A stretch of 24,535 bases of DNA from a virus. The notes beneath the pieces were generated by a model, which did no database searches, was not told the origin of the DNA, and saw only the letters and a list, made by a program, of their open reading frames with translations. Position numbers and translations under genes: made by a program. Location: positions 1-24,535 of IMG/VR virus record IMGVR_UViG_3300010883_018845. One strand, given 5' to 3'. Position 1 is the first letter of the stretch, and each line of letters opens with the position of its first letter. Of this stretch, positions 1-7,399 are shown piece after piece.

Positions 1-1500
1 ATTTAACGCATGGGACACTTCTCGTCGGTCATTCCAATTTACAAATGCTAAGCTACTCTGTCTACCATCTAAAGGTGATAGTGCAACTTTAGAAATTCGG
101 GCCTGGGCCTCAAGTTTAGACATGGTAATTTTTATTTGAGGAAAGGCACGAAAATATTTTTGAATTAGCTTTTTAGCCTCAATAATATCAATCTCTAAGG
201 TATGTGCTAGTTTCATAGGCCCCATTCCATAAATTAGGCCAAATGTAATTGCCTTAGCTGCTTGACGTTCTATCTTTGTTACCTTATCATATGGTGTTTC
301 AAAAACTAAAGAGGCCGAATTTGTATGAAGATCTTTACCTGATTCTAATGCAGTTTTAAATTTTGGCTCCTGACTTATATGCGCTAATAGTCTAAGCTCT
401 TGGCCTGAAAAGTCGGCCGCAATAATCCTATAGTCAGCATTTTGAGCTGTAAAGGCTTCCCTGTATTCTTTAGTTGCAGGTATATTTTGCATGTTAGGTT
501 TTGCACTAGCATATCTGCCTGTATGTGCACGGCCTAATTGCCAAAATTCTGCATGTATACGTCCATCAACAGGATGAACACTTTTTTCATAAAAGTCTTC
601 GCCATATGTATTCACTCGTTTCATCGCCATCCGATAGTCTAACAACGCTTTTACAGTGGGGTTTGACTTATAAGCTTTAAGAGCTGTAGTACTTGTGGAC
701 GTAATAGGTGCTTGACAAATTGTACTTAAAATTGGTAATATTTGTTTAGGAGATTTATAGTTTATATCTACCGCATTAAATAAATCCAAATTACAATACT
801 GTTTAAAAGCGTTATCTAAGACGCTTTTATAAGTCTTAGCTTCTGATTCTGCAGCATTACACAAAGTCAGCCATTTAGCTCGATCTAGATGAATTCCATT
901 CAATTCGAGGTCTCCTGTTGCTCGTACACATTCGTTTTCTAAATCAGCAAGAAGACCCATATTACGTTTTTTAATTTCCTGCATTAGATAATCATACAGC
1001 TGTAAAAGATATTTTACATCATTTTGTGCATATTTAACTTGTTCTGCAGTAAACTCTGCACCGTATACCATTTTGGTAAATGTTAATTGTTCAGTTTTTG
1101 GTAATATTATATTTAGATAACTCTCGAGAAGATTAGCTAATCCATGACGTGCATTTAACACCCCTTGGGTAATTAAACAGTCTAGTAAAAAGGTATCTTT
1201 CATATTTTGCATATCCAGATAAAAATTAGATTTAAGCATTTTATAATCAAATTTAGCATTATGTAATACTTTTATAAGATCTGGATTTTCTAAGTAGCTT
1301 ATAAGATCCGGCATAGAATTTTCGAGTTTAGCTACATCAATAACATATTGATGAGTTTCATCACCAAGAGCGATCAATAGTACTTTGTCACTTAATGGAT
1401 CTAATCCAGTAGTTTCTGTATCTAAAGCGATTCGCTTTTTTTGTTTGAGTACTTCTAGAGCCTCAGCGAGTTGTTTTTTATTTGTTATATAAGTCATCAT
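1..1500 (-). CDS. polA: Family A DNA polymerase with 3'-5' proofreading exonuclease (partial, C-terminus beyond window)
   Basis: Replicative DNA polymerase of the phage. The 500 visible codons start with ATG ATG at 1500/1497, overlap the end of the sigma factor gene by about 20 bp and stay open to position 1, so the C-terminus, including the palm motif C (HDE), is missing. The N-terminal part is a DnaQ-like proofreading domain with all three motifs: LDTETTG (D27/E29), HNAKFD (about 80-85) and YAQND (about 158). The polymerase part shows motif A as ADFSGQELRLL (about residue 361; the usual form is DYSQIELR) and motif B as RQAAKAITFGLIYG (about 417). The residue equivalent to E. coli Pol I position 762 is Phe. 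There is no 5'-nuclease domain, as is usual for phage enzymes. All Trp codons seen are TGG. Identification is secure from the motifs. Confidence 0.95.
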   Translation of the reverse strand, partial: MMTYITNKKQLAEALEVLKQKKRIALDTETTGLDPLSDKVLLIALGDETHQYVIDVAKLENSMPDLISYLENPDLIKVLHNAKFDYKMLKSNFYLDMQNMKDTFLLDCLITQGVLNARHGLANLLESYLNIILPKTEQLTFTKMVYGAEFTAEQVKYAQNDVKYLLQLYDYLMQEIKKRNMGLLADLENECVRATGDLELNGIHLDRAKWLTLCNAAESEAKTYKSVLDNAFKQYCNLDLFNAVDINYKSPKQILPILSTICQAPITSTSTTALKAYKSNPTVKALLDYRMAMKRVNTYGEDFYEKSVHPVDGRIHAEFWQLGRAHTGRYASAKPNMQNIPATKEYREAFTAQNADYRIIAADFSGQELRLLAHISQEPKFKTALESGKDLHTNSASLVFETPYDKVTKIERQAAKAITFGLIYGMGPMKLAHTLEIDIIEAKKLIQKYFRAFPQIKITMSKLEAQARISKVALSPLDGRQSSLAFVNWNDRREVSHALN

Positions 1501-2314
1501 ATAAAAATGGTTGCAATAAGCCTCTTAAGCGTTTTGAGTTCATTTTTTGTAAAACCTTCTGTTTAATTTGTCGGATACGTTCACGTGTCAAGCCGAGATC
1601 AACGCCTATTTCTTCTAAAGTGTAGTTGCGTACTTGATCAATTCCAAAATACATAGATATAATATGTTGTTCACGTTGTGAAAAATTATGTAAGACGGTT
1701 TGTAATTCTTGTTTTAAAGAGTTTAAAAAGTCATCTTTTTCTGCTGCCGTAGGCTCAGTCGGGATTACTTCCTCTAATGTCTTCTTATTTTCAGTTTGTG
1801 GAGCGTCTAATGGAACATAAGAATAGGAAAACTTAGCATCTACAAGTAATTTTTCACGGCCAATTTTAACGAGATGTTGTTGCAACTCTTCTATAGTAGG
1901 AGGCCGCCCCTTTTTAGCTGTGAGCTCATGTTTAATACGAGATAATTTAGTTATATTGGTAATTTTATTTACAGGTAAACGAATTAATTTTGCATTTTCA
2001 TGTATGCTATTCATAATGGATTGGCGTATCCACCATACCGCATACGTTATAAAATTGTTTGTCCTTGTTAAATCAAACTTATGAAAAGCTTTTACTATTC
2101 CTAAATTTCCTTCTGCAATTAACTCTTCCAAGGTTAAACCTTGATTTTGATACTGTTTCGCCACTGAAACCACAAATTTTAAGTGGGATGATAATAATTT
2201 ATTATAAGCAGTCTGATTACCAGCTCTTGCTTCCGTAAGTAATTTACGTTCTTCTTCTCGCGTAATTGTTCCACATTTACCTAATAATTTAAAGTAAGAC
2301 TCTAAGCCTGCCAT
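1478..2314 (-). CDS. RNA polymerase sigma factor, sigma70 family (primary/RpoD-like)
   Basis: A sigma70-family protein expected to redirect host RNA polymerase to phage promoters. It has region 2 (LKFVVSVAKQYQNQG, then EGNLGIVKA and YAVWWIRQSI, the core-binding and -10-binding helices), region 3 and a region 4 helix-turn-helix (LEEIGVDLGLTRERIRQIK) near the C-terminus. The short length and the opening LESYFKLLGKCGTIT resemble the roughly 290-aa primary sigma factors of Bacteroidota (from memory, not a search). I chose the ATG at 2314 (278 aa). An upstream TTG at 2359 would add 15 residues, but that stretch lies inside an inverted repeat that looks like untranslated leader. It lies between a holin-like gene and the polymerase gene. 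Phages more often encode short divergent sigma factors, so a primary-type factor is unusual. All Trp codons are TGG. Confidence 0.93.
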   Translation of the reverse strand: MAGLESYFKLLGKCGTITREEERKLLTEARAGNQTAYNKLLSSHLKFVVSVAKQYQNQGLTLEELIAEGNLGIVKAFHKFDLTRTNNFITYAVWWIRQSIMNSIHENAKLIRLPVNKITNITKLSRIKHELTAKKGRPPTIEELQQHLVKIGREKLLVDAKFSYSYVPLDAPQTENKKTLEEVIPTEPTAAEKDDFLNSLKQELQTVLHNFSQREQHIISMYFGIDQVRNYTLEEIGVDLGLTRERIRQIKQKVLQKMNSKRLRGLLQPFLYDDLYNK

Positions 2315-2328
2315 AATTTTAATAAAGC

Positions 2329-2400
2329 GGGCATACAGATTCTGGGACTGGTCAATCAATAAGGAGTTGTATGACTATATTAAATCAAATCTGTATGCCC
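2329..2400 (-). promoter_or_regulatory. 13-bp perfect inverted repeat in the sigma factor leader
   Basis: GGGCATACAGATT at 2329-2341 is matched perfectly by AATCTGTATGCCC at 2388-2400, leaving a 46-nt loop. In the minus-strand transcript the stem begins 12 nt after the stop of the holin-like gene and closes 14 nt before the ATG of the sigma gene. It could be a processing site, a translational control element or a binding site. It has no U-tract, so it is a poor intrinsic terminator. The total length of 72 nt and a 7-bp end stem are tRNA-like, but no T-arm can be formed on either strand. What I see is the repeat; its function is inferred. Confidence 0.55.
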
Positions 2401-2412
2401 TACTTTAAAGTT

Positions 2413-2607
2413 TTACTTCTTTTTTCCTAAAGCGCCCAAAGCATCAACAATACCTTGGCCAGCTAGATAAGATGGTACAATTACAGTAATAGTGTCAATA
2501 ATAGAAGCAGATGCTTCTGCACTGATGCCTATCCACTCTGTTAACACGACGGCAAAAACGCCGCCCAATGCTACCCAAAGTTTCCTGCTTGTTAATTTTT
2601 CATTCAT
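2413..2607 (-). CDS. Small membrane protein, holin-like
   Basis: A 64-aa protein with a charged N-terminus (MNEKLTSRK), a hydrophobic segment around residues 10-28, a second hydrophobic segment around 35-55 and a short basic tail (KKK). This is the layout of small two-helix phage holins, which permeabilise the inner membrane so that endolysin can reach the wall. No endolysin gene is seen nearby, so the role is inferred from topology only. It could equally be another small phage membrane protein. The start is ATG, preceded by CAGGAA about 14 nt upstream, a Shine-Dalgarno-type signal. It ends at TAA just before the inverted repeat of the sigma leader. Confidence 0.6.
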   Translation of the reverse strand: MNEKLTSRKLWVALGGVFAVVLTEWIGISAEASASIIDTITVIVPSYLAGQGIVDALGALGKKK

Positions 2608-2632
2608 AAAACGTGTAATTCCTGATTAGTTA

Positions 2633-3244
2633 TTAAAAAGTATAAACGAATTTAGCTGGGCTATACACATGTCGGATATAATTTAAAATTAATTGCACAC
2701 CTATATTCGCAATAATTCGATTTCCAACTTGTATAATTCCAGCATTAAGATCTTGTGCTCGTTGACAACTGCCGCCTTCAGCAGCGTCTGCATTTTTATC
2801 AAAATTACCGAGCGTCTTGATCATGCTTTCTAGTGTATGAGATTTATGTTTACAAAAAGCTGCAACGGAGTTTCCTTCTGATCGTAAGTCAATCCAATGC
2901 TTATCTGCATTATTCTCTTGAAACGCCCAATTAAATAATAAGTTCCGAAATTTAGCGTTATCTACACATGACACTACACATGTATATGGATTAAGTTCAG
3001 CTGGGCTGACTATGCGTGTATCGATGCCGGTGAATCCATATTGATCACTGATACTATTTATCTTCTTTTCCATGAAGTCATCTTCTGTAAAGTTTTGATA
3101 TAGTAAATTAGGTGTATCTACAGTGTCATCGTCACAAAATGTTATTGGCACATCTTGTAATTGGTTGTGGTAGTTTAAGTGATATAACTGAGCTGCTAGC
3201 CAACTGCCTATGCCCCCAGCTCCTACAATAAGAATGTTTTTCAT
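2633..3244 (-). CDS. ThiF/MoeB/E1-like adenylyltransferase
   Basis: A member of the E1-like superfamily, enzymes that adenylate the C-terminal Gly of ubiquitin-like or sulfur-carrier proteins. Visible signatures are the nucleotide-binding glycine loop VGAGGIGSWLA (about residues 7-17), the acidic DDDTVDTPNLLYQ segment (usual form DxDxVxxxNLxRQ; the Arg is Tyr here), a following Lys (EKKINSI) and SCVDNAKFR near the middle. The CxxC zinc pairs of MoeB/ThiF are absent. Cys in GGSCQRAQ (about residue 160) is a candidate for the catalytic thioester Cys. At 203 aa it is shorter than typical MoeB. Its ATG overlaps the end of the JAMM protease gene by 4 bp (ATGA), indicating translational coupling, and a Gly-Gly-ending small protein is encoded two genes further upstream. 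That context favours Ubl activation over thiamin or molybdopterin synthesis. Confidence 0.88.
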   Translation of the reverse strand: MKNILIVGAGGIGSWLAAQLYHLNYHNQLQDVPITFCDDDTVDTPNLLYQNFTEDDFMEKKINSISDQYGFTGIDTRIVSPAELNPYTCVVSCVDNAKFRNLLFNWAFQENNADKHWIDLRSEGNSVAAFCKHKSHTLESMIKTLGNFDKNADAAEGGSCQRAQDLNAGIIQVGNRIIANIGVQLILNYIRHVYSPAKFVYTF

Positions 3245-3675
3245 ATTATCTCCGTAGTTGTTGTTGGGATAAACTTCCTATCTGTTTCATCCCCATTATA
3301 ATAAAATGTACTTAACTTATCATACTTAGGTGAGTAGATAATATAAATGCCTGCGTACCCAGCTCCATTTATATCTATTTGAGAGGGTATAGGTAAGCTG
3401 TGAGGATGTGTATGGAAGATACCTACTAAGTCTTTTGTATTTGTTTTATCGAATTGTTTTGTTTTAGATAAAACATTAAAAAATTCATTGGGATCAGGGA
3501 CGTAGTTAGCTCCTTGATCTTCTTTACTTACATTTGTTAAGGTATTAAATTGATCGCAAGTGTAAGTACCCTGGCCAGCATAACCGACCAGAGCCCCACA
3601 CACTTCTTTCGAAGAAAATTTATTGCCATATGAAATGAGGTTATCATAAACCTCTTTTGAAATACTAAAACGCAT
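3241..3675 (-). CDS. JAB/JAMM (Mov34/MPN) metalloprotease, deubiquitinase-like
   Basis: A 144-aa stand-alone JAMM domain, the fold of zinc isopeptidases that remove ubiquitin-like proteins. The full catalytic signature is present: Glu in SSKEVCGALVG (about 22-32) and HTHPHSLPIPSQID (His-x-His-Pro ... Ser-x-x-Asp, about 98-111). It starts at ATG overlapping the TAA of the 229-aa gene (TAATG). Its first stop is a TGA that overlaps the ATG of the ThiF-like gene. If TGA means Trp here, as in six other genes of the window, the protein would gain six residues and stop at TAG (3223-3225). Sitting directly next to an E1-like enzyme and near a Gly-Gly-ending protein, it most likely processes or removes that protein. 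The specific substrate is inference. Confidence 0.9.
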   Translation of the reverse strand: MRFSISKEVYDNLISYGNKFSSKEVCGALVGYAGQGTYTCDQFNTLTNVSKEDQGANYVPDPNEFFNVLSKTKQFDKTNTKDLVGIFHTHPHSLPIPSQIDINGAGYAGIYIIYSPKYDKLSTFYYNGDETDRKFIPTTTTEII

Positions 3676-4364
3676 TATCTACGTTTTGTAGTTTTTGTGC
3701 TTTTAACTGCTTGTTTTTGACGATACTCAGCAATTAAATGATTAGGAGCAGAATGCTCTATTTGTTCTTTTGTGAAAAGTCTTTTCACTTGTGTTTCGCT
3801 GACATTAAGTCCTCTATAAAGGGTACCTATATGAATATTATATCTAGGTGTTGTTACTTCAATAGGCTTTTTAGTATCATGTACACCAATTCCGCCAGTC
3901 TTTACACTAGGACGTTTCCTTGGCATATGATTCACAAAATCAGGAGTACCAGAACTTACATGTCCTACGTCTACTCCCATGTAGGTACGTCTGTACGCAT
4001 CTAAACAGCTATAAGTAATTGGGTTACCACGTGTATTTAATACATTTCTGGAGTTTAATTCATTAACGAGACTTGCTTGACACATGCCTTCCTCAATTTT
4101 GCTATTAATCCACTGACGTGTTGATGGGTCCTTCATTGTACCACAGTCTAGATTTAAATTAGCTTCTAAACAAAGATTTTTAACAACAGTGTCTGAGATA
4201 TTTAGGGATTGGCCTACTTTATGAACAAACTTAATATTTGGATTAGAAAAAGATCCAAGCTTATTTTTAAATTGGATGAATTGTTTTCTAATATAGTTTT
4301 TGGCTTCTTGTCTAAGTTCACCAGTTAATCGTTTACTATTTTTCATTATGGATAAAGTATTCAT
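3675..4364 (-). CDS. Hypothetical protein in the ubiquitin-like cluster
   Basis: A 229-aa protein that I do not recognise. It is basic, especially at the N-terminus (first about 50 residues rich in Lys/Arg) and at the C-terminal tail (KSTKTTKRR). The middle contains MKDPSTRQWINSKIEEG (about 105-121), which together with the following Leu-rich segment could be a helix-turn-helix-like DNA-binding unit, and several Cys residues without a clear zinc pattern. The basic character suggests nucleic-acid binding, which is only a guess. The ATG at 4364 is preceded by AAGGAAAC, a reasonable Shine-Dalgarno signal; a second in-frame ATG follows six codons later. Its TAA overlaps the start of the JAMM gene. 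It lies between the Gly-Gly protein and the JAMM/E1 pair and may be a target or adaptor. Confidence 0.75.
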   Translation of the reverse strand: MNTLSIMKNSKRLTGELRQEAKNYIRKQFIQFKNKLGSFSNPNIKFVHKVGQSLNISDTVVKNLCLEANLNLDCGTMKDPSTRQWINSKIEEGMCQASLVNELNSRNVLNTRGNPITYSCLDAYRRTYMGVDVGHVSSGTPDFVNHMPRKRPSVKTGGIGVHDTKKPIEVTTPRYNIHIGTLYRGLNVSETQVKRLFTKEQIEHSAPNHLIAEYRQKQAVKSTKTTKRR

Positions 4365-4413
4365 TTATTGCTTTGTTTCCTTTTTTATTGTTTTTATAGT
4401 ATGTTGTCTTAAT

Positions 4414-4450
4414 AATAAGGAGAGATTTAAATTTTAAACCTCTCCTTATT
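4414..4450. terminator. Long hairpin downstream of the Gly-Gly protein gene
   Basis: AATAAGGAGAG at 4414-4424 pairs perfectly with CTCTCCTTATT at 4440-4450. The AT-rich loop between them can extend the stem further (TTTAAA repeats). In the minus direction it lies just after the TAA of the 76-aa gene and about 50 nt before the start of the 229-aa gene. There is no clean U-run after it, so it may be a weak or bidirectional terminator or an RNA-processing or stability element. The stem itself contains AAGGAGAG, a Shine-Dalgarno-like sequence that would be hidden in the helix. Confidence 0.55.
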
Positions 4451-4459
4451 TAAGTTTAT

Positions 4460-4690
4460 TTAACCGCCAACTAAGGCGTTTGTTAAAGTAATATCTTCAG
4501 CAGCGAGCAGGTCATCTAAAGAGACGCTGTCTACGCTTGTCTGTTGGCCATTAAGATAGGCCCATTTACCGTTGTCTTCACATTCAACTTTTAATCGTTC
4601 CATTACATTTATTGCAGTATCGATGACTTCATCGTGGCCGCGGCTTGATACGATTTTTAAAGTTACTGTCTCTGTGAGTCCTTTTATCAT
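4460..4690 (-). CDS. Candidate ubiquitin-like / sulfur-carrier-like protein ending in Gly-Gly
   Basis: A 76-aa acidic protein whose last two residues before TAA are Gly-Gly. Predicted order: strand (VTLKIVSSR, about 9-17), strand (DEVIDTAI), helix (NVMERLKVECED), strand with YLNGQQ (about 45-50), then SLDDLLAAEDITLTNALVGG, which mirrors the (V/L)NG ... L..GD.V.L ... GG layout of ThiS/MoaD/ubiquitin-type beta-grasp proteins. This is pattern matching by eye, not a profile hit. Its ATG overlaps the stop of the 718-aa gene (ATGATAA), so the two are coupled. An E1-like enzyme and a JAMM protease follow two and one genes downstream. The natural reading is that the C-terminal Gly is activated by the E1-like protein. 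Whether it modifies proteins, lipids or a sulfur acceptor cannot be told from sequence. Confidence 0.68.
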   Translation of the reverse strand: MIKGLTETVTLKIVSSRGHDEVIDTAINVMERLKVECEDNGKWAYLNGQQTSVDSVSLDDLLAAEDITLTNALVGG

Positions 4691-6843
4691 GAATTTTTAC
4701 TGGTTAGTGTGTTTATATGTTGTGCCACACGTGAATCATTATGCAGCGCAAAGATTCTGTTGACAAGTTTGTCTTGTCCAACTTGTGATGTCGATTTGTC
4801 TACAATACAGATATAGTGCCCACTGTAAAAGTCATAGACTCCACAGCTACGGGCGGTTTCGTCTGCAGTGACATCAGGCTTTTCTAAAAAGTAAGTACGT
4901 ATGTCACCTTCAATTTTGTAACCAAATTTAGACTTTCCACCTACCTGCATTGTTTCTGCTGTTATATTAAACAGAGTTTCCGTTTCCTGTAGAAGCAGTT
5001 TACTTTTTTCGACAGCGTCTACATAAGCTTGTTTACCATCAAGGATAAGTTGCTTAATATCATCAGCTTGTACATCATATACAGCTGAGCCATCAAGTAA
5101 AACAGTTATTACTTCTAGGATATTGTTTTTCTTAGAAAGTCTAATTAATTTATGTGTGTCAGAGACAGGGAATTCCCTTTCTCCTAAGACTAAGTACATT
5201 TTACCTCTACGTCTTTCTAGCGGAAATTTCATAGTTACTTCTGTACAATCGAACTGGTCTGATACCGCAATATCAATTCCAATCTGAAGATAACGGTGAA
5301 AGAATAAAGAGCACGTACTTACACTTTTTAAGAAGCTATCATAGTCGGTTTGATTTTCAAAGCATAAAGCACGTTCAAGTACTTTTTCTAGCTCTTGTGC
5401 ATTTATACGTCGTTCATTCACATACCAACGTATACTAGTAATACCTCGTGAGTTTGTACTCTCTTGGTGTGTTACTGAAAATATTACATCACCAATTTTT
5501 CCAGATATCGCATTATGACCCTCAATAATAAATCCAGTAATAAGTTTTACAAAAGATTGTATCACTGTATCAAAATGAATATCAGAAATATTTTGAAACC
5601 TTGTAAGATGTCTTACAATTGCGTATGGCCAATTTTCCAAGGCCGTAGTAGTAATATCAGTAGAGATTTTAAGTTCTTGACCTTGATATTCAATTGTCGA
5701 ATGCGTAAATACCATGTCATTTATTTTTAGCTCTCCACCTTCTTTTTGTAAGACCTTTATTTTATCACTGGCCTTTTGTTGGAGCCTCTCCTGCGCTTCT
5801 GATTCACGTTTTACTCTAGTTTTACGGTTCATAAAGCGTTTTACAGCTTGTGTAAGCTCTACGTTTGTTAGTAACCCAAAGTGTTCTTTGGTAATACCTT
5901 TTGCACGACCACATTCATTAATAATATCCGCCTGTTCGGGGATAGCAGGCTCATCATCTAAAAAGAAATATTTTCCTAAGCATGTTTCATAGGAACTTTT
6001 ATCCATGTAAATGAACCTCCCTATATCACAGTAGTCATATACAGGGTGCGTATGAGGTATTATGAAGAATGAAAAATCTTCATAAGAACGCCTGTTGTAA
6101 TAGTAAGACTTGCCACCTGTACCATGTTTTACAATAACAAACCTATAATTGTCTGCCTCACCTACGTAAACTAATAAACCCATGTCTTCAAGCCGATTTA
6201 AAATTTCGTCTTGCTTAGAGGTAATAGCGTCCTGTTTAATTATAGACTGTGAAAGAGTCGGCCATAGTTTTTGTAATAGAATTCCTAGCGGCTTCATTTG
6301 TTCGTCGTCTATTCCAGATGAGTCAGCGTTATTAAATTCCTCTAAATTAGCTATCATATGTTGTTTACACAACTCTATCCCATCTGCTACTGTAGTTATA
6401 GACTGGATTCCATCTAATGCACACTTACGTTCAGCTAATAAATTTAAAAATAAATCTAACATTTTTAATTCATCGGTATTTATATCGCTAAGAGTCGGTA
6501 ACATCAAACCCCTTTTGGGATTTGGCATATCATATCGACTATTAGTTGTGTACATATAACAATCTGATAGTTTGTGTTGTTTCATTGCATTAATTACCGA
6601 GACTGTTGTATTGCTTTGATCAGTTGGTACTTTACGTAACTGAATGTCGCATGTATCGGTTATACAACGAAACGCCAAAATAGTATCTGTTAGGGAAAAA
6701 TGCCAAAACGATCCGTTCAAAGAAATTTCTTTCCAATCAGTATGTTTCTCTGCAACTGTTTTCAAGTCAGAGAGTTGTGAGGAGCTTAAATTCAATGAAT
6801 ATAAATTGTTTACGGCGGGTAAAAGTTGTAATGTTGTTCTCAT
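4687..6843 (-). CDS. Large hypothetical protein (718 aa) coupled to the Gly-Gly protein
   Basis: A 718-aa soluble-looking protein with no signal peptide or clear membrane segment. I recognise no family. Visible pieces are an N-terminal mixed region, a hydrophobic beta-rich segment around 225-295 including IIPHTHPVYDYCD (about 260-272; a His-x-His but without the Ser/Asp of a JAMM site), a charged probable coiled coil around 325-370 and a Cys-containing C-terminal half. It sits directly upstream of the Gly-Gly protein with a stop-start overlap, so it is the best candidate for the missing conjugating partner, scaffold or substrate of the ubiquitin-like system; that is inference. The stop is TGA followed immediately by TAA. 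If TGA is Trp here, the protein gains one residue. The ATG is preceded by ACCAGGAA. All other Trp codons are TGG. Confidence 0.85.
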   Translation of the reverse strand: MRTTLQLLPAVNNLYSLNLSSSQLSDLKTVAEKHTDWKEISLNGSFWHFSLTDTILAFRCITDTCDIQLRKVPTDQSNTTVSVINAMKQHKLSDCYMYTTNSRYDMPNPKRGLMLPTLSDINTDELKMLDLFLNLLAERKCALDGIQSITTVADGIELCKQHMIANLEEFNNADSSGIDDEQMKPLGILLQKLWPTLSQSIIKQDAITSKQDEILNRLEDMGLLVYVGEADNYRFVIVKHGTGGKSYYYNRRSYEDFSFFIIPHTHPVYDYCDIGRFIYMDKSSYETCLGKYFFLDDEPAIPEQADIINECGRAKGITKEHFGLLTNVELTQAVKRFMNRKTRVKRESEAQERLQQKASDKIKVLQKEGGELKINDMVFTHSTIEYQGQELKISTDITTTALENWPYAIVRHLTRFQNISDIHFDTVIQSFVKLITGFIIEGHNAISGKIGDVIFSVTHQESTNSRGITSIRWYVNERRINAQELEKVLERALCFENQTDYDSFLKSVSTCSLFFHRYLQIGIDIAVSDQFDCTEVTMKFPLERRRGKMYLVLGEREFPVSDTHKLIRLSKKNNILEVITVLLDGSAVYDVQADDIKQLILDGKQAYVDAVEKSKLLLQETETLFNITAETMQVGGKSKFGYKIEGDIRTYFLEKPDVTADETARSCGVYDFYSGHYICIVDKSTSQVGQDKLVNRIFALHNDSRVAQHINTLTSKNS

Positions 6844-6870
6844 AGTTTTCTGTTTCCTGGTTAATCGATT

Positions 6871-7299
6871 TTAATCGAATAAGTTTGCCTTTTCCTCTTG
6901 TACAGGAGTTGCAAACATTTTCTCTAACTCATTTGTGTTACATGCTGCGAATACTAAGTAGTTATTCTGGTCCGGAAATGTTTTTACGGCCATTCCAACA
7001 ATGTCACGTAAATTCTTAACTTGATAATGCTTAAGAAGTTTTGCAACAGTTGAGTTTGCAGCAAGATTGCCCTTTTCATCCAGAGTTAACCACAGACCTT
7101 GTATTTTTAATCCACCCTTGGAATCTTTTACCCACGTATCAGATATGTTAAATGTTCGTCCATCTGACTGTGATACTTTAAATAAAACCTTTTTTGATAT
7201 AGACCCGCTTACGGGAACTTCAATTTCTTCAATTGAATCAACTGTTACGGTTCTATCAAGTTTTCCGATTCCTAAGTCTAGTATATTTGTGTCTGTCAT
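6871..7299 (-). CDS. Hypothetical protein, first gene of the leftward ubiquitin-like cluster
   Basis: A 142-aa acidic protein not assigned to a family. It is mostly short alternating hydrophobic strands in the first two thirds (IEVPVSGSISKKVLFKVS, then NISDTWVKD), followed by a helix-rich segment with STVAKLLKHYQVKNLRDIVG (about 83-102) and a strand (NYLVFAA). The segment G.L...S..AKLL resembles small single-domain OB-like proteins of phage replication regions, but the match is too weak to name. It is the first gene after the terminator that follows the ribonucleotide reductase gene, and it is separated by 27 nt from the 718-aa gene. The ATG is preceded by AACCAGAAGAG. Confidence 0.75.
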   Translation of the reverse strand: MTDTNILDLGIGKLDRTVTVDSIEEIEVPVSGSISKKVLFKVSQSDGRTFNISDTWVKDSKGGLKIQGLWLTLDEKGNLAANSTVAKLLKHYQVKNLRDIVGMAVKTFPDQNNYLVFAACNTNELEKMFATPVQEEKANLFD

Positions 7300-7334
7300 A
7301 GTTTGTCTCTTCTGGTTATGTTTTTGTTTAGTTT

Positions 7335-7374
7335 AAAAAAAAACTAGCTATATATATGCCCTATATATAACTAG
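7335..7374 (-). terminator. Rho-independent terminator after the ribonucleotide reductase gene
   Basis: On the minus strand the arms CTAG(T/C)TATATATA can form a roughly 13-bp stem (7344-7374, one G-T wobble) around a GGGC loop, followed at once by nine T residues (7343-7335). It lies 26 bp after the TAA of the nrdJ-like gene. Stem plus U-run is the classic intrinsic terminator, and it separates the reductase transcript from the 142-aa gene and the ubiquitin-like cluster. Confidence 0.85.
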
Positions 7375-7377
7375 CTT

Positions 7378-7394
7378 TCTTATACCAATTTATA
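7378..7394 (-). repeat. 17-bp intergenic repeat, copy 1 (possible promoter-like element)
   Basis: The minus-strand 17-mer TATAAATTGGTATAAGA occurs here and again, exactly, at 23970-23986. Both copies are in intergenic DNA. It contains TATAAA and TATAAG, which resemble -10 boxes. Here it lies between the nrdJ stop and the terminator hairpin, so a transcript starting from it would begin at the hairpin. Function is unproven. Confidence 0.4.
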
Positions 7395-7399
7395 CTGCT

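Noticed and set aside
2329-2401. tRNA-like element (72 nt with 7-bp end stem)
   Set aside because: The end stem is simply part of a 13-bp continuous inverted repeat. No T-arm or conserved T-loop sequence can be formed on either strand.
2361-2430. Rightward 19-codon frame behind AAGGAG (ATG at 2371)
   Set aside because: It has a good-looking Shine-Dalgarno but no homology, and it lies inside the inverted repeat, antisense to the sigma gene leader. Too short to support.
3738-4004. Plus-strand open frames opposite the leftward genes (for example here, and at 5515-5992, 6182-6559, 13709-14095, 16238-16549)
   Set aside because: They lie antisense to genes with clear family motifs or coupled starts, have no ribosome-binding signals and show no recognisable domain.
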